Assembly: GCA_017442735.1 (NCBI GenBank)
Contig: JAFRZE010000002.1
Span: forward strand, 29,668-93,667
Length of the DNA: 64,000 nt
Direction of reading: 5' to 3'
From: Bacillota bacterium
Lineage (GTDB): Bacteria > Bacillota > Clostridia > Lachnospirales > Bianqueaceae
Of the stretch, positions 17,501-32,707 are shown piece after piece. The translations under genes and the position numbers were made by a program. How positions within the stretch are numbered: position 1 is the first letter of the stretch; each line of letters starts with the position of its first letter. Under the pieces are notes generated by a model that did no database searches, was not told where the DNA came from, and was given only the letters and a program-made list of their open reading frames with translations.

Positions 17501-18575
17501 AGTATTTCTCCTCTTTCTGATCATTTGCCTGCTGCTATCCGGATGCAGCAGCAGCTCTTCGGGAGATATCCGGAGTGAATATATGGATCCCGGCACCATC
17601 GCGCAGAACGAGTATCGTACAACAAAAGTTACGCGCGGCGATTTTCAGATCGACTTCCAGATCGATTCTAAAATGACCTACCGTCACGCGGAGTTCATGT
17701 ACTGGCAATACAGTAGTGATCATTATGACGAGCTTCTCGTTGACCGGGAAGAGATCGTGAAGAAGGGACAGGTCCTGGCGACCTTTGAAACAGGCGTCAG
17801 CGAAGCGGATATTCTCGAGAGAGAGCTCGCTGTGACCGAGGCCAGAGCTTCACTCAGTTCCCAGCAGTCCTCCTATGAATCGAGAATCTCCGCCAAGCAG
17901 GCGTCGCTGGCGGGACTGGAAGGAACAGACTACGAGATCGCGGCTGCTGAACTGGAGCAGCTGAGGGCTCAGTATAATGAAGTAAACGCGTCCGGATGGT
18001 ACCGGATCACTGTCGCCCAGGAGGCCCTGGATCGGTTGAGACAGAGAAAGAATGAAAACTCCCTGGTCGCTCCTTTCGATGGGATCGTGATGTATACATC
18101 CAGATATTTCCGATCAGGAGATAATGTGGAAACGTGGGAACCGGTGGTGGTCGTTGCGGAGATCGCGACACGCGCCATCAGCTTCACCAATTCGAATATT
18201 TACGGCAATGTTCCATATATGAGCCATGTGAATGTCATTGACCAGCGGACCAAGAAGGAATTCACCGGGACGGTGGTCAGCTGTGCCGCGGTCACAGGCG
18301 CGGAGGAGGATGAGGTCTGGATCGAGATCGATCAGGAACTTGGTGATGAAGACCTGATCGGCGCGGTGAGGATCAGCGGAACGATCCTGAAAAAGACCGA
18401 CGTCCTGCTGATCGATAGTAAGGCGTTGAAAAAAGAGGGTAATCAGTACTATGTTCTTGTACTGCAGGGAAGTTCTTCCGTCAGCAAGACCTATGTCAAG
18501 GTGGGCGGACAGAATGCCAGCACAGTCTGGATCACGGAGGGACTGGAAGAAGGCCAGACCCTGGTCATCGAGTAA
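17487..18575 (+). CDS. HlyD-like adaptor lipoprotein 3
   Basis: This 362-residue protein has a signal peptide with the lipobox LLLSGC (Cys20). The lipoyl-like half-motif LLVDREEIVKKGQVLATFE lies near residues 76-94. A helical hairpin of about 110 residues is followed by ENSLVAPFDGIVMYTSRYF, the second half. A barrel domain and a C-terminal domain ending WITEGLEEGQTLVIE complete the adaptor layout. It overlaps adaptor 2 by 14 bp and lies 15 bp before the permease gene. Adaptors 1-3 are only distantly similar to one another, so they are not a recent triplication. Confidence 0.87.
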   Translation: MTRIKVFLLFLIICLLLSGCSSSSSGDIRSEYMDPGTIAQNEYRTTKVTRGDFQIDFQIDSKMTYRHAEFMYWQYSSDHYDELLVDREEIVKKGQVLATFETGVSEADILERELAVTEARASLSSQQSSYESRISAKQASLAGLEGTDYEIAAAELEQLRAQYNEVNASGWYRITVAQEALDRLRQRKNENSLVAPFDGIVMYTSRYFRSGDNVETWEPVVVVAEIATRAISFTNSNIYGNVPYMSHVNVIDQRTKKEFTGTVVSCAAVTGAEEDEVWIEIDQELGDEDLIGAVRISGTILKKTDVLLIDSKALKKEGNQYYVLVLQGSSSVSKTYVKVGGQNASTVWITEGLEEGQTLVIE

Positions 18576-18590
18576 GGCAGGTGATAGAGT

Positions 18591-21374
18591 ATGTTATCCT
18601 ACGTAAAGAATAAACTGCTGAACAATATCTGGATGGCCGTCAGTCTTCTGATCGGCAATATTCTGCTGATCAGTATCGCCGCCTGTTCCCCGATGTATTC
18701 AGACGCTGTACTGCAGCGTATGCTGCAGCGAAATCTGCAGAGCGAGATGGAATCATCCGGATATTATCCCGGGATCATCGAACTAAGAGGGAATTATTCA
18801 CTGACGACCCCGGCCAAGTTTGGCAATCTGGCTCAGCTCGAAGAATTGTCGGATGATATGGCGGATGGCATGCCCATCGAGGTCATTTATCAGATCAAAG
18901 AATACTTCAAGTCGGATATCCGATCGACCCATCAGGTGGGAGGGCCGAACAATACCTTTGGAACGAGGGTCGACGCCATCAGCGGCTATCAGGATCATAT
19001 CAAACTGATCAGCGGTGAAATGCCGTCGAAAGAAGCGAGCGACAATACGATGGAAGCCATCGTAAGCCAGAAGACGCTCATGAGCTGTAATCTGTATATC
19101 GGCGAGGAGATCCTTTTCGAGAAGATCCTCGATGAGAACAAAAAACCCTATAAGGTTCGGATCACAGGTGTCTTCGAACCGGGCAGCGATACGGATCCGT
19201 TCTGGATCTATAATCCTAACCAGGCTTCAAACTATCTGTATGTTGAACCGCAGGCATTTTATGATCTGTGGATCAAAGATGAAGCTTCCAGACAGCAATT
19301 CAACGAGACGTTGTATGTGCTGATCGATTATACACAGATCCGCGGCACGGATGTCGATCGTTTGCTGGAAGAGACAGAAAAGTACCGTGAACGGATGAAT
19401 GAGATCTTCCCAAACGCGATGAACGCGCGTTATGAGAATATCCTTAACGCGTACGGTGAAAGCGCGAAACGGCTCAATGTCACGCTGATCGTTCTGCAGG
19501 TACCGGTCTTTTTGCTGCTCATGGCCTTTATTATCATGGTTTCAGGTCAGATGCTCGGGATGGATCAGAACGAGATCGCTATGATCAAGAGCCGCGGAGC
19601 TTCCCGAAAGCAGATCATGACGATCTATATCCTGCAAAGTCTGATCATCGCGATCTTTTCACTGCTGGCCGGTATCCCGCTGGGTTATCTGATCTGTCAG
19701 ATCATTGGTTCCTCGAATGCGTTTCTGGAATTCATTCAGCGTCGGTCGCTTTCGGTACGTTTTGCGCTTCCGGTCTGGGGATTTTCTCTGGGAGCCGCCT
19801 TGTTCGGCATGCTGGCGATGATCCTGCCTGCCATTCGGCACAGCCGCGTGAGTATCGTCGATTACAAGAGGGCCAAGCATAAATCAGATAAACCTATCTG
19901 GCAGAAACTGTTTCTGGATCTGATCCTGCTGGCGGTATCCCTTTACGGACTGTACAGTTATCATCAGCAGTCAGCCTACCTCTCGCAGCAGCTGGAAGGG
20001 GGCGCCTCGCTGGATCCGCTGCTGTATATGTGCAGCTCCATGTTCATGCTCGGATGCGCCTTGCTCTTTGTGCGCATTTTCCCGTGGATCATCCGGGCGA
20101 TCTTCAGTCTGTTCAAAAAACACTGGTCTCCCGGTCTGTACGCGTCGTTCCTTCGCATGCTCCGGACGAAAGGCAATCAGAACTTCATTATGATCTTCTT
20201 GGTCCTGACGCTGGCGCTGGGTATCTTCAGCGCGGAAACGGCCCGTACGATCAACGCGAACGCGGAAGAAAAGATCCGGTATTCCTCCGGTGCGGATATC
20301 ATTTTCCAGGAAAAGTGGAAGGGACGGCAATATGCCGACGCGGAAGGCAATATCGAGACGATCTATGTCGAACCGGATTATCATCGGTATGAAGAGATCG
20401 ACGGAGCGGCATCCTTCACCAAGGTCTATATCAACCGCAGCATCTCGACCAGCGTCGGAACAAAGAACCTCAAAGATGTGACCCTCATGGGGATCGAGAC
20501 GAAAACCTTTGGCGAGACAGCCTATTTCAAGGACGGACTGCTGGATTCGCACTGGTACAACTTCCTGAACGCTATGAGCCAGGATCCGGAGGGTCTTCTG
20601 GTCTCGACCAGTTTCCGTGATCTTCTGGGACTGAAGCTGGGCGATCATATGACCTACAAAACAACGAACAAGAATGTGATCCGCGGTACGATCTACGGAT
20701 TTGTGGATTATTTCCCGACGATGATCCCGCCGGAAGCGACACAGACCGGTGAATCCTACTTTATTATCGCGAATCTGAATTATCTGCAGAGCAAGTGGGG
20801 AATGCAGCCTTATCAGGTCTGGATGAAAAACGAGACGGACTCATCTCAGTATATCTATGATTTCGCCACTTCCACCGGTACGGCTTTCACTTACTTTTAC
20901 GATACGAACGCGCAGCTGATCGCGCTCAAGAATGATCCGGTCTTCCAGGCTACGAACGGTATCCTGACAGTAGGATTTATCGTCGTACTGGCCCTTTGTT
21001 CCGTGGGCTTTTTGATCTACTGGATCCTTTCGATCCGTTCCCGCCAGCTGCAGTTCGGTATCTTCCGTGCCATGGGTATGACGATGCGGGAGATCCTGGG
21101 CATGCTGATCAATGAGCAGGTCTTCCTCTCGGTCCTTTCGATGGTGGTCGGCGCGCTGGTCGGACGTCTGGCCGGCAGACTCTACGTCCCGATGATCCAG
21201 ATGGCATACTCCAGCACGGACCAGCTGATCCCGCTCGAGGTGACCAGCGCGGTCTCGGATGAAATGAAACTTTACGCAGTGGTCATCGTTGTGATGATCG
21301 TTTGTATGCTGATCCTTGGGCGGATCATCAAGAGCATCAAGATCGCCCAGGCGCTGAAACTCGGGGAGGATTAG
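18591..21374 (+). CDS. FtsX/MacB-type ABC permease, duplicated
   Basis: This 927-residue permease has about ten membrane spans. One span lies near residues 13-33, followed by an extracellular domain of some 260 residues. Six spans then occur between roughly residues 295 and 545, a second extracellular domain of about 245 residues follows, and three C-terminal spans end the protein. This doubled FtsX layout is seen in permeases that move lipids, peptides or lipoproteins, or that transmit mechanical force, in place of small-molecule pumping. GGCAGGTGATAG precedes the ATG. The gene lies 4 bp before the first ATPase gene and is clearly part of the six-gene operon. Confidence 0.92.
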   Translation: MLSYVKNKLLNNIWMAVSLLIGNILLISIAACSPMYSDAVLQRMLQRNLQSEMESSGYYPGIIELRGNYSLTTPAKFGNLAQLEELSDDMADGMPIEVIYQIKEYFKSDIRSTHQVGGPNNTFGTRVDAISGYQDHIKLISGEMPSKEASDNTMEAIVSQKTLMSCNLYIGEEILFEKILDENKKPYKVRITGVFEPGSDTDPFWIYNPNQASNYLYVEPQAFYDLWIKDEASRQQFNETLYVLIDYTQIRGTDVDRLLEETEKYRERMNEIFPNAMNARYENILNAYGESAKRLNVTLIVLQVPVFLLLMAFIIMVSGQMLGMDQNEIAMIKSRGASRKQIMTIYILQSLIIAIFSLLAGIPLGYLICQIIGSSNAFLEFIQRRSLSVRFALPVWGFSLGAALFGMLAMILPAIRHSRVSIVDYKRAKHKSDKPIWQKLFLDLILLAVSLYGLYSYHQQSAYLSQQLEGGASLDPLLYMCSSMFMLGCALLFVRIFPWIIRAIFSLFKKHWSPGLYASFLRMLRTKGNQNFIMIFLVLTLALGIFSAETARTINANAEEKIRYSSGADIIFQEKWKGRQYADAEGNIETIYVEPDYHRYEEIDGAASFTKVYINRSISTSVGTKNLKDVTLMGIETKTFGETAYFKDGLLDSHWYNFLNAMSQDPEGLLVSTSFRDLLGLKLGDHMTYKTTNKNVIRGTIYGFVDYFPTMIPPEATQTGESYFIIANLNYLQSKWGMQPYQVWMKNETDSSQYIYDFATSTGTAFTYFYDTNAQLIALKNDPVFQATNGILTVGFIVVLALCSVGFLIYWILSIRSRQLQFGIFRAMGMTMREILGMLINEQVFLSVLSMVVGALVGRLAGRLYVPMIQMAYSSTDQLIPLEVTSAVSDEMKLYAVVIVVMIVCMLILGRIIKSIKIAQALKLGED

Positions 21375-21378
21375 GGGC

Positions 21379-22068
21379 ATGGAATACATGATCAAAGCAA
21401 TCGATGTCCATCGAGGCTTTCCCGTGGGCGGAGACACCTTCTGGGCGCTGAAGGATATCAATCTGACGATCCCCACAGGAAAACTCACGATCCTCAAAGG
21501 TCGTTCAGGATCCGGGAAAACGACGCTTCTGAATATCCTGTCGGCGCTGGACGTCCCTACGAAAGGGAAGGTCTATATCGGTGAGACCGAAGTGACGGCG
21601 CTTTCAGACAGCGGCAGGGATAAACTGCGGCGCAAACAGGTAGGATATGTGTACCAGTCCGTAGCCCTGATCCCCATGATGACCGCCTATGAAAATGTCG
21701 AATTTGCGCTTCGTCTGGCAAGGTATGAGGGCGACTGGAAAAAACGGGCGGAGGAGTGCCTGCACATGGTAGGTCTCGCAAACCGTATGACCCATATGCC
21801 GCAGGAAATGTCCGGCGGTGAACAGCAGCGTGTTGCCATCGCGCGGGCGGTGGCCGCGCAGCCGAAGGTCCTCTTTGCCGATGAACCGACAGCCGAACTG
21901 GATACGAATACCGGTCTTCAGGTCGTGAAGATCTTCAAGGATCTCTGCGCAGAAGAGGGTGTCAGCGTCATTATGACTACCCATGATACCGGTCTGATGG
22001 ATATCGGCGACGCGCTGTATGAGCTGGAAGATGGTCAGATCATTAACAGGGGAGGGCTGGCAACATGA
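21379..22068 (+). CDS. ABC transporter ATPase 1 (MacB/LolD type)
   Basis: This is a 229-residue nucleotide-binding subunit. It shows Walker A GRSGSGKT at residues 41-48, a Q-loop in [20 protein letters not shown], the signature [14 protein letters not shown], Walker [13 protein letters not shown] and the switch His in MTTHDTG. The length and signature are those of the MacB/LolD family, which pairs with FtsX-type permeases. It overlaps ATPase 2 by 4 bp (ATGA). With one fused permease and two separate ATPases, the complex may be a heterodimer of the two ATPases. Confidence 0.95.
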   Translation: MEYMIKAIDVHRGFPVGGDTFWALKDINLTIPTGKLTILKGRSGSGKTTLLNILSALDVPTKGKVYIGETEVTALSDSGRDKLRRKQVGYVYQSVALIPMMTAYENVEFALRLARYEGDWKKRAEECLHMVGLANRMTHMPQEMSGGEQQRVAIARAVAAQPKVLFADEPTAELDTNTGLQVVKIFKDLCAEEGVSVIMTTHDTGLMDIGDALYELEDGQIINRGGLAT

Positions 22069-22943
22069 TCGAATGTGAAAACCTCGTCAAGATCTATAAG
22101 ACCATCGATACCGAAGTATTGGCCCTGCAGGGGCTGGAATTGACCGTGGAAGACGGTGAACTGATGGCGATCATCGGCAATTCCGGATCGGGCAAATCCA
22201 CTTTCCTGAATATGATCGGCGGGCTGGACCGACCGTCGGCCGGCCGTCTGATCGTGAACGGACTGGATCTTTTCAAACTGTCCGAAGCGGAGCTGGTCGC
22301 CTATAAGCGGGACGTCGTGGGTTTCGTCTGGCAGAACAACGCGCGCAACCTGGTCCCGTATCTGACCGCGATCGAGAATGTACGGATGCCCATGATGTTC
22401 GGCACGATCAAACAGCAGAAAGAACGTGCGGCTGAGCTTCTGGAGATGGTGGGCATGAGTCACCGCGCGAAAAACAAGCTCTCTATGCTCTCCGGTGGTG
22501 AACAGCAGCGGGTGGCCATCGCGATCGCGCTGGCCAATAAACCCAAACTGTTGCTGGCCGATGAGCCGACCGGCAGCGTGGATATGAAGACATCCGATTA
22601 TATTCTGGATCTGTTCCGGAAACTGAATGAACAGCTGGGCCTGACGATCGTGATCGTTACACATGACCGCCATCTGGCGAAAAAAGTAAACCGGGTCGTA
22701 GCGATCCGGGACGGCAAGACTTCCAGTGAGATGATCCTTCGTCCCAATTATCGGGAACGCCTGGACGGGATCGGATCCCTGGACGAAGCAGAAGATACCG
22801 TTCAGGAAGAATTCGCGGTACTGGATCGCGCAGGCCGTCTGCAGATTCCTTCTACTATGTTAGAAGAAATCGGAGCCTCGGGCAACAAAGTCAAGCTTGA
22901 AGTGGTGAACGGAAAAATCCAAATCAGTCCGAGAGAAAAATAA
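22065..22943 (+). CDS. ABC transporter ATPase 2 with C-terminal AbrB-like domain
   Basis: The first ~230 residues are a standard MacB/LolD-type ATPase: Walker A GNSGSGKS at 38-45, Q-loop [20 protein letters not shown], signature [14 protein letters not shown], Walker [13 protein letters not shown] and switch HD in [10 protein letters not shown]. The last ~43 residues, after an acidic linker, resemble the swapped-hairpin domain of AbrB, MazE and SpoVT. The visible match is [17 protein letters not shown] followed by [15 protein letters not shown], which keeps the GR-x-IP and the NGKI positions of that family. Such domains dimerise and often bind DNA. Here the domain could join two ATPase subunits or tie transporter state to gene control; neither is shown. 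Confidence 0.93.
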   Translation: MIECENLVKIYKTIDTEVLALQGLELTVEDGELMAIIGNSGSGKSTFLNMIGGLDRPSAGRLIVNGLDLFKLSEAELVAYKRDVVGFVWQNNARNLVPYLTAIENVRMPMMFGTIKQQKERAAELLEMVGMSHRAKNKLSMLSGGEQQRVAIAIALANKPKLLLADEPTGSVDMKTSDYILDLFRKLNEQLGLTIVIVTHDRHLAKKVNRVVAIRDGKTSSEMILRPNYRERLDGIGSLDEAEDTVQEEFAVLDRAGRLQIPSTMLEEIGASGNKVKLEVVNGKIQISPREK

Positions 22944-22965
22944 AAAGACAAAAAAAGACAAAAAA

Positions 22966-23040
22966 GCGCCTATCAGGTGTCCCAATGCAGTTTGCCGAAG
23001 CATCTGCCGAGCATTGGGGCGCTAGATAGGCGCCTTTTAT
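22966..23040. terminator. Bidirectional branched terminator between the ABC operon and gyrA
   Basis: GCGCCTATC (22966-22974) pairs with GATAGGCGC (23025-23033); inside, CCCAATGC (22981-22988) pairs with GCATTGGG (23011-23018). The plus strand ends in CTTTTATTAT and the minus strand in a long T-run (complement of 22951-22965), so it can end transcription from both sides. Confidence 0.85.
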
Positions 23041-23053
23041 TATAGTTTAGTTC

Positions 23054-25600
23054 TTATTCTTCTTCTGATTCTGAACCTGAAGGTTCTTCTTGCTGGGCAA
23101 GAGCCACACTGACAATATGAACATCTTCAGCGAGTGAGATCAGTTTGACGCCCTGCGTGACGCGGCCGATCTGGCTGATGCTGTCGACCGGTGTGCGGAT
23201 GATGATGCCCGCGGAAGTGATGATCAGAAGATCCTGATCCGGGGAAACGATCCGGAAAGTGACCAGACCGCCGGTCTTTTCCGTGACCTTAGTGCAGAGG
23301 ACGCCCTTGCCGCCGCGGCGCTGTACACTGAACTCATTCAGAGACGTACGCTTGCCGATACCGTTTTCGCTGATGACCAGGATCGCGTCACCTTCGGAGG
23401 CGAGTCCCATCGCGATCAGCGAGCTGCCGTTCGACAGGTTGATACCCTTCACACCCATCGTGGAACGGCCGGTCGGACGTACATCGGTCTCAACGAAACG
23501 GATCATCTGTCCGGCGTCACTGGCCAGGAAGATATCATCTCTGCCGCTGGTACGCTTGACGCTGATCAGTCGGTCATCTTCCTGCAGGGCGATCGCGTTC
23601 AGACCGTTGGTACGAATGTTGTTATATTCGGAAAGCGCGGTCTTCTTCACGATACCCTGACGGGTCGCCATGATGAGATAGCCGTCTTCCGCAGTGCTGT
23701 CCTTGAGCTTGATGCCGGCACAGACCTGCTCATCGCCACTTAGCTGAAGGAGATTGACGATGGCGGTACCCTTGGCGGTACGGCCGGCCTCCGGGATCTC
23801 AAAGGCTCTCATACGATAGACGCGGCCCTTGGTCGTGAAGAAGAGCAGATAGTCATGAGAAGAGCAGACGAACAGATCCTGGACGTAGTCATCCTTGCGG
23901 GTCTCAACGCCTTTGATGCCCTTGCCGCCACGGTTCTGGCTGCGGTACATATCCAGGGACGTACGCTTGACATAGCCGAGATTCGTGAGGGTGACGACAC
24001 ACTGTTCATCCTTGATGAGGTCTTCGAGATTGATCTCGCCTTCCTCGTGAGTGATATAGGTGCGGCGGGGATCGCCGTACTTGGTCTTGATGATGAGAAG
24101 CTCTTCCTTGATGACACCGTAGAGGATGTTCTCGTTGGAGAGGATCGCCATATACTCAGCGATCTTCGATTCGAGTTCATCGTACTCGCCCTGCAGTTTG
24201 CTTCTTTCCAGACCGGTCAGCGCGCGCAGACGCATGTCCACGATGGCCTGAGCCTGTACATCATCGAAACCGAAGCGGATGATCAGCGAGGATTTCGCTT
24301 CATCGACGCTGTTGCTCGCGCGGATGATATTGATGATCTCGTCGATATGATCGAGTGCCATGAGCAGACCTTCCAGAATATGTGCCCGGGCCTGCGCTTT
24401 GCCGAGGTCATACCGGGTGCGGCGGGTGACGACTTCCTTCTGGTGATCCAGGTAATGGGTCAGGATCTGCTTGAGGTTCAGCACCTTCGGCTGACCGTCG
24501 ACGATGGCCAGCATATTGAAGCTGGTATTGTTCTGCAGAGGCGTGTTCTTGTAGAGCTGGTTCATCATGACGCGCGGATTGGCTTCGCGCTTCAGATCGA
24601 TGACGATCCGCATACCGGTCCGGTCGGACTCGTCGCGCAGGTCGGAGATGCCTTCGAGCCGTTTATCCTTGACAAGATCCGCGATACGCTCGACCAGCTT
24701 GGCCTTGTTGACCTGGTAAGGGATCTCGGTCACTACGATCCGGTGACGGTTGTTCGGAAGCTCCTCGACTTCCATGTTCGCGCGGACGACCGCACGGCCG
24801 CGGCCGGTACGATATGCCTGCTCGATATCGCGGGTACCATAGATGGTAGCGCCGGTGGGGAAGTCGGGACCCTTGACGATCTTGATCAGTTCATCGATCT
24901 CGGTATCACGATCCTCGAGCACATGATTGTCGATGATCTTGACGACGGCGTCGATGACTTCGCCCAGGTTGTGGGGAGGAATGCTGGTCGCCATACCGAC
25001 GGCGATACCACCGGTACCGTTGACCAGAAGGTTCGGGAAACGGGCCGGAAGGACTTCCGGTTCTTTCAGAGAAGCATCGAAGTTGTCCGCGAAGTTGACC
25101 GTATCTTTACCGATATCGGCCATCATTTCCATGGCGATCTTCGAGAAGCGGGCCTCGGTATAACGCATGGCGGCAGCGCCGTCACCGTCTACGGAACCGA
25201 AGTTGCCGTGACCGTCGACCAGCATATAGCGCATGTTGAAATCCTGGGCCATATGGACCATCGCTTCATAGATGGAAGAATCACCGTGAGGATGGTATTT
25301 ACCCATCGTATCGCCTACGATACGGGCGGATTTACGATAGGAGCTGGAGGGATCCAGGTGCAGTTCGCTCATGGCGTAGAGGATACGGCGCTGAACCGGT
25401 TTCAGACCATCCCGGACATCCGGGAGCGCACGGGTCACGATAACGCTCATGGCATAGTCGATATAGCTTTCGCGCATGAGCTTTTCAAGGTTTACGGCCT
25501 CGATACGGTCATGCTGCGGATTGGCCGGAAGACCTACCCCGTTCAGTTCTTCGTCCAGGATCTCGCCTTCAGGAATGTTAGGTGTATTGTTATCAGCCAT
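23054..25600 (-). CDS. gyrA: DNA gyrase subunit A
   Basis: This 848-residue subunit cuts and rejoins DNA. The active-site tyrosine is Tyr147 in AAMRYTEAR. The quinolone-interaction stretch reads [13 protein letters not shown], with Ser108 and Glu112 at the two key positions, which is the form normally associated with susceptibility. The C-terminal half carries the six-bladed DNA-wrapping domain, including the GyrA box-like QRRGGKG segment near residue 750 that marks gyrase over topoisomerase IV. The protein has an N-terminal extension of about 25 residues relative to E. coli and a short acidic tail. It lies 24 bp downstream of gyrB in a two-gene operon. A large open frame on the other strand is a shadow. 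Confidence 0.98.
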   Translation of the reverse strand: MADNNTPNIPEGEILDEELNGVGLPANPQHDRIEAVNLEKLMRESYIDYAMSVIVTRALPDVRDGLKPVQRRILYAMSELHLDPSSSYRKSARIVGDTMGKYHPHGDSSIYEAMVHMAQDFNMRYMLVDGHGNFGSVDGDGAAAMRYTEARFSKIAMEMMADIGKDTVNFADNFDASLKEPEVLPARFPNLLVNGTGGIAVGMATSIPPHNLGEVIDAVVKIIDNHVLEDRDTEIDELIKIVKGPDFPTGATIYGTRDIEQAYRTGRGRAVVRANMEVEELPNNRHRIVVTEIPYQVNKAKLVERIADLVKDKRLEGISDLRDESDRTGMRIVIDLKREANPRVMMNQLYKNTPLQNNTSFNMLAIVDGQPKVLNLKQILTHYLDHQKEVVTRRTRYDLGKAQARAHILEGLLMALDHIDEIINIIRASNSVDEAKSSLIIRFGFDDVQAQAIVDMRLRALTGLERSKLQGEYDELESKIAEYMAILSNENILYGVIKEELLIIKTKYGDPRRTYITHEEGEINLEDLIKDEQCVVTLTNLGYVKRTSLDMYRSQNRGGKGIKGVETRKDDYVQDLFVCSSHDYLLFFTTKGRVYRMRAFEIPEAGRTAKGTAIVNLLQLSGDEQVCAGIKLKDSTAEDGYLIMATRQGIVKKTALSEYNNIRTNGLNAIALQEDDRLISVKRTSGRDDIFLASDAGQMIRFVETDVRPTGRSTMGVKGINLSNGSSLIAMGLASEGDAILVISENGIGKRTSLNEFSVQRRGGKGVLCTKVTEKTGGLVTFRIVSPDQDLLIITSAGIIIRTPVDSISQIGRVTQGVKLISLAEDVHIVSVALAQQEEPSGSESEEE

Positions 25601-25624
25601 TTGGGTTTATCCTTTCGAAGTTAT

Positions 25625-30166
<4,542 letters not shown>

Positions 30167-30174
<8 letters not shown>

Positions 30175-31042
30175 TGCAACAAAAGAGTTCTTCAGGGACA
30201 ACGGAAAAACGCTTGGAGAACTCGCCCTGGGAAGCGCGATCTATTCCCTGGGTATGAATCTTTTCTATACGCCGGCAAAATTGCTGGCCGGCGGCGTGAC
30301 CGGTTTCGCGCAGATCCTGCACTATCAGTTCGGCTGGTCGATCGCGCTGATGGTGATCCTGATCAACATCCCCATGTTTCTGGTGGGGCTCTGGCTGATC
30401 AATAAAAAGTTTATCCTGTATTCCGCGATCGGAATGGGGATCTATACGCTGTTTATCCAGTTGTTTTCAGGTCTCTCGCTCCCGTTCTCCAGTCCGCTGA
30501 CTTCGGTCGTCGTCGGCGGTGTCCTGCTTGGTCTCGGCGTGGGGCTCATTTACCGGAGCGGCGCTTCGGTAGGCGGGACGGATATCATCGCCAAGATCCT
30601 GAATAAGTATTTTTCGGTCAATATGGCGACCGCCGGCCTGGCGATCAACGCGGTCATCGTTTTCGCCTCAGCCTTTATCTTCGGCCTTGATCAGGCGGTT
30701 TTAACGATCTGCGCCATGTTCATCTCCGCCAAAGTAAATTCCTTCGTCATCGACGGTATCGACCATCGCAGAGCGATCCTGATCATCACGGACAAAAAGG
30801 AAGAACTGTCAAAAGCTCTGATGGAACGGCTGAACCGCGGTGTGACCATTATCGACGCGCAGGGCGCCTATACCGGCCAGGAGCATTGGCTGATGTATAT
30901 CGTCATCAACAAGCATCAGCTGGGCGTACTGAAATCGGTCATCAAGCGTGTGGATCCGAAGGCTTTCTTCACGATCATCACCGTGAACGGCGTCTATGGC
31001 CACGGTTCCAGCTTTTTCTCGATGAAGCAGATCGACAGCTGA
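30167..31042 (+). CDS. YitT family membrane protein
   Basis: This 291-residue protein has about five to six membrane spans in the first 200 residues. These include the Gly-rich segment VVVGGVLLGLGVGLIYRSGASVGGTDIIAKI, shortened here for description, which is typical of the YitT (DUF161) family. A cytoplasmic DUF2179 domain follows, with RRAILIITDKKEEL and a final FFTIITVNGVYGHG segment. The function of the family is not established; transport or export roles have been suggested. It overlaps the phosphatase gene by 8 bp and is translated from a start preceded by AAGGGAGGCG. Confidence 0.92.
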
Positions 31043-31046
31043 AAAC

Positions 31047-31075
31047 TTTTTTTCCTGTCAGGAATATGATATACT
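31047..31075 (+). promoter_or_regulatory. Probable promoter before the 206-residue protein
   Basis: An extended -10 TGATATACT ends at 31075, and a T-rich stretch stands in the -35 position. The short palindrome CCTGTCAGG (31054-31062) lies between them and could be an operator. Confidence 0.5.
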
Positions 31076-31108
31076 GAAAAATAAGAAATCAATGGGAGGT
31101 ATCCACTC

Positions 31109-31729
31109 ATGTTTCAGCAATTCATGAATAATGTCGTCAAAAAATCATCCGACGGCCAGGCGAACGAAGGCATCCGCAATGTGACCCTTGGTCAGAAACG
31201 ATATGTTTTCCAGCGTTTCCCGGAAAACGCGAATGAACTGAGACAGGTAAACCGCGGCGGAGCAGAGGGGAAATATCTGGTGCTGCCGCTGATGATCGCG
31301 GCCTTCCGTACCTGGACGCCGCAGAATCCGGAAACCTGTTATGAGATGATGAAAGTGCTCATGAACTCGCCGACCGCCGGCAGCATGGCGCCGTTCAACA
31401 ACTTTACCAAGGATTTTGTTCGTGCCCGGATGATGCAGAACAACAAGTGGCAGTATATCGCGAACGCCTATCTGGAAGGCGCGACGCCGCAGAACGGATA
31501 CCGGCCGAATCAGCCATTCGCGATCACTGTCCGTGAATATGTCTATGCGCCGCAGACCTCCACGATCTACGGCAGGACCCTTTCCGTCGAGAAAGTCGTG
31601 ATCGAGTTCCCAGGAGCCGACACGGAGCGTTCACTCTCTGTTTATCAGGATCCCGCGGACGGACAGTGGTACGCCTTCAGCGACACCTATGGCGGCCTGC
31701 TGGTCGACATCAAAACCCCCATGAGATAG
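31109..31729 (+). CDS. Conserved-looking protein of unknown function
   Basis: This 206-residue soluble protein has no signal peptide or membrane span. It is rich in aromatic residues, with a compact pattern: an N-terminal helix, a middle segment TWTPQNPETCYEMMKVLMNSPTAG (given in part), and a beta-rich second half with TVREYVYAPQTS and a final DPADGQWYAFSDTYGGLLVD. GGGAGG precedes the ATG. It lies 19 bp before the MoxR gene and is probably co-transcribed with the MoxR-DUF58-DUF4129 genes. A client of the AAA+ chaperone is possible. I do not recognise the family with certainty. Confidence 0.75.
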   Translation: MFQQFMNNVVKKSSDGQANEGIRNVTLGQKRYVFQRFPENANELRQVNRGGAEGKYLVLPLMIAAFRTWTPQNPETCYEMMKVLMNSPTAGSMAPFNNFTKDFVRARMMQNNKWQYIANAYLEGATPQNGYRPNQPFAITVREYVYAPQTSTIYGRTLSVEKVVIEFPGADTERSLSVYQDPADGQWYAFSDTYGGLLVDIKTPMR

Positions 31730-31748
31730 AAATAGAAGAGGAAATACT

Positions 31749-32705
31749 ATGCAGATCTCTGAAGTTCAGCTCTTAAGCGCAAAGATAAAGGAAAACATGG
31801 AAAAGGTCATCGTGGGCAAATCAGATAAGATCGATCTGATTCTGGCCGCGCTTCTGGCAAAGGGACATGTGCTTCTGGAGGATGTGCCGGGCACCGGCAA
31901 GACCGTGCTGGCCAAGTCGCTCGCGAAATCCATCGATACGAAATTCAAGCGGATCCAGTTCACGCCGGATCTTCTTCCCTCGGATCTGATCGGTATCAAC
32001 TACTTCAACCAGAAGGAACAGGAATTCGTTTTCCGTCAGGGAGCGCTTTTCACGAACATCCTGTTGGCGGATGAAATCAACCGGGCGACGCCCCGTACGC
32101 AGTCTTCCCTGCTGGAGAGCATGGAAGAAAAGCAGATCACCGTGGACGGTGTGACCTATGTGCTGGATCAGCCGTTCTTCGTCATCGCGACAGAGAACCC
32201 GGTGGAAACCCAGGGAACCTTCCCGCTTCCGGAAGCCCAGCTTGACCGTTTTCTGATCCAGCTTTCTATGGGCTACACGGAAAAGGCGGAGACAGTCAAG
32301 ATCCTGGAACGTTTTGTCAACGAAGTTCCGGCAGCGGATCTCCAGCCGGTCATCACGAAAGACCAGCTGCTGGAGATGCAGGAAGCTATCAAGGACGTAT
32401 ATATCCATCCGGATGTAGCCGGCTACAGTGTCGATATCGTCGAAAAAACGAGACAGGAAGAGGCTGTGCAGCTGGGTGTTTCTCCCCGTGGCAATCTGGC
32501 GCTCTTAAAGGCGGCGCAGGCGCTCGCCGCGATCCGCGGCCGCGAATTCGTGACGCCGGATGACATCAAGGATCTGGCGCTGCCGGTACTGGGGCATCGT
32601 ATTCTGCTCAGAGGATCGTCCCGCAACCGTTCGACGCAGATCGAGAATCTCATCAGCGGAATTCTGGAAACCGTCGAAGTCCCTACTGAAAACTTCAAGA
32701 GATAA
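31749..32705 (+). CDS. MoxR-family AAA+ ATPase
   Basis: This 318-residue protein belongs to the MoxR class of AAA+ ATPases, thought to act as chaperones for protein complexes at the membrane. It shows Walker A DVPGTGKTVLAKS near residues 43-55, Walker B ILLADEINRATPRTQS near 105-120, sensor 1 in FFVIATENPVETQGTFPLPEAQ (given in part) and the C-terminal lid with SPRGNLALLKAAQALA. It lies 2 bp before a DUF58 gene, the usual partner of MoxR. Confidence 0.95.
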   Translation: MQISEVQLLSAKIKENMEKVIVGKSDKIDLILAALLAKGHVLLEDVPGTGKTVLAKSLAKSIDTKFKRIQFTPDLLPSDLIGINYFNQKEQEFVFRQGALFTNILLADEINRATPRTQSSLLESMEEKQITVDGVTYVLDQPFFVIATENPVETQGTFPLPEAQLDRFLIQLSMGYTEKAETVKILERFVNEVPAADLQPVITKDQLLEMQEAIKDVYIHPDVAGYSVDIVEKTRQEEAVQLGVSPRGNLALLKAAQALAAIRGREFVTPDDIKDLALPVLGHRILLRGSSRNRSTQIENLISGILETVEVPTENFKR

Positions 32706-32707
32706 CA

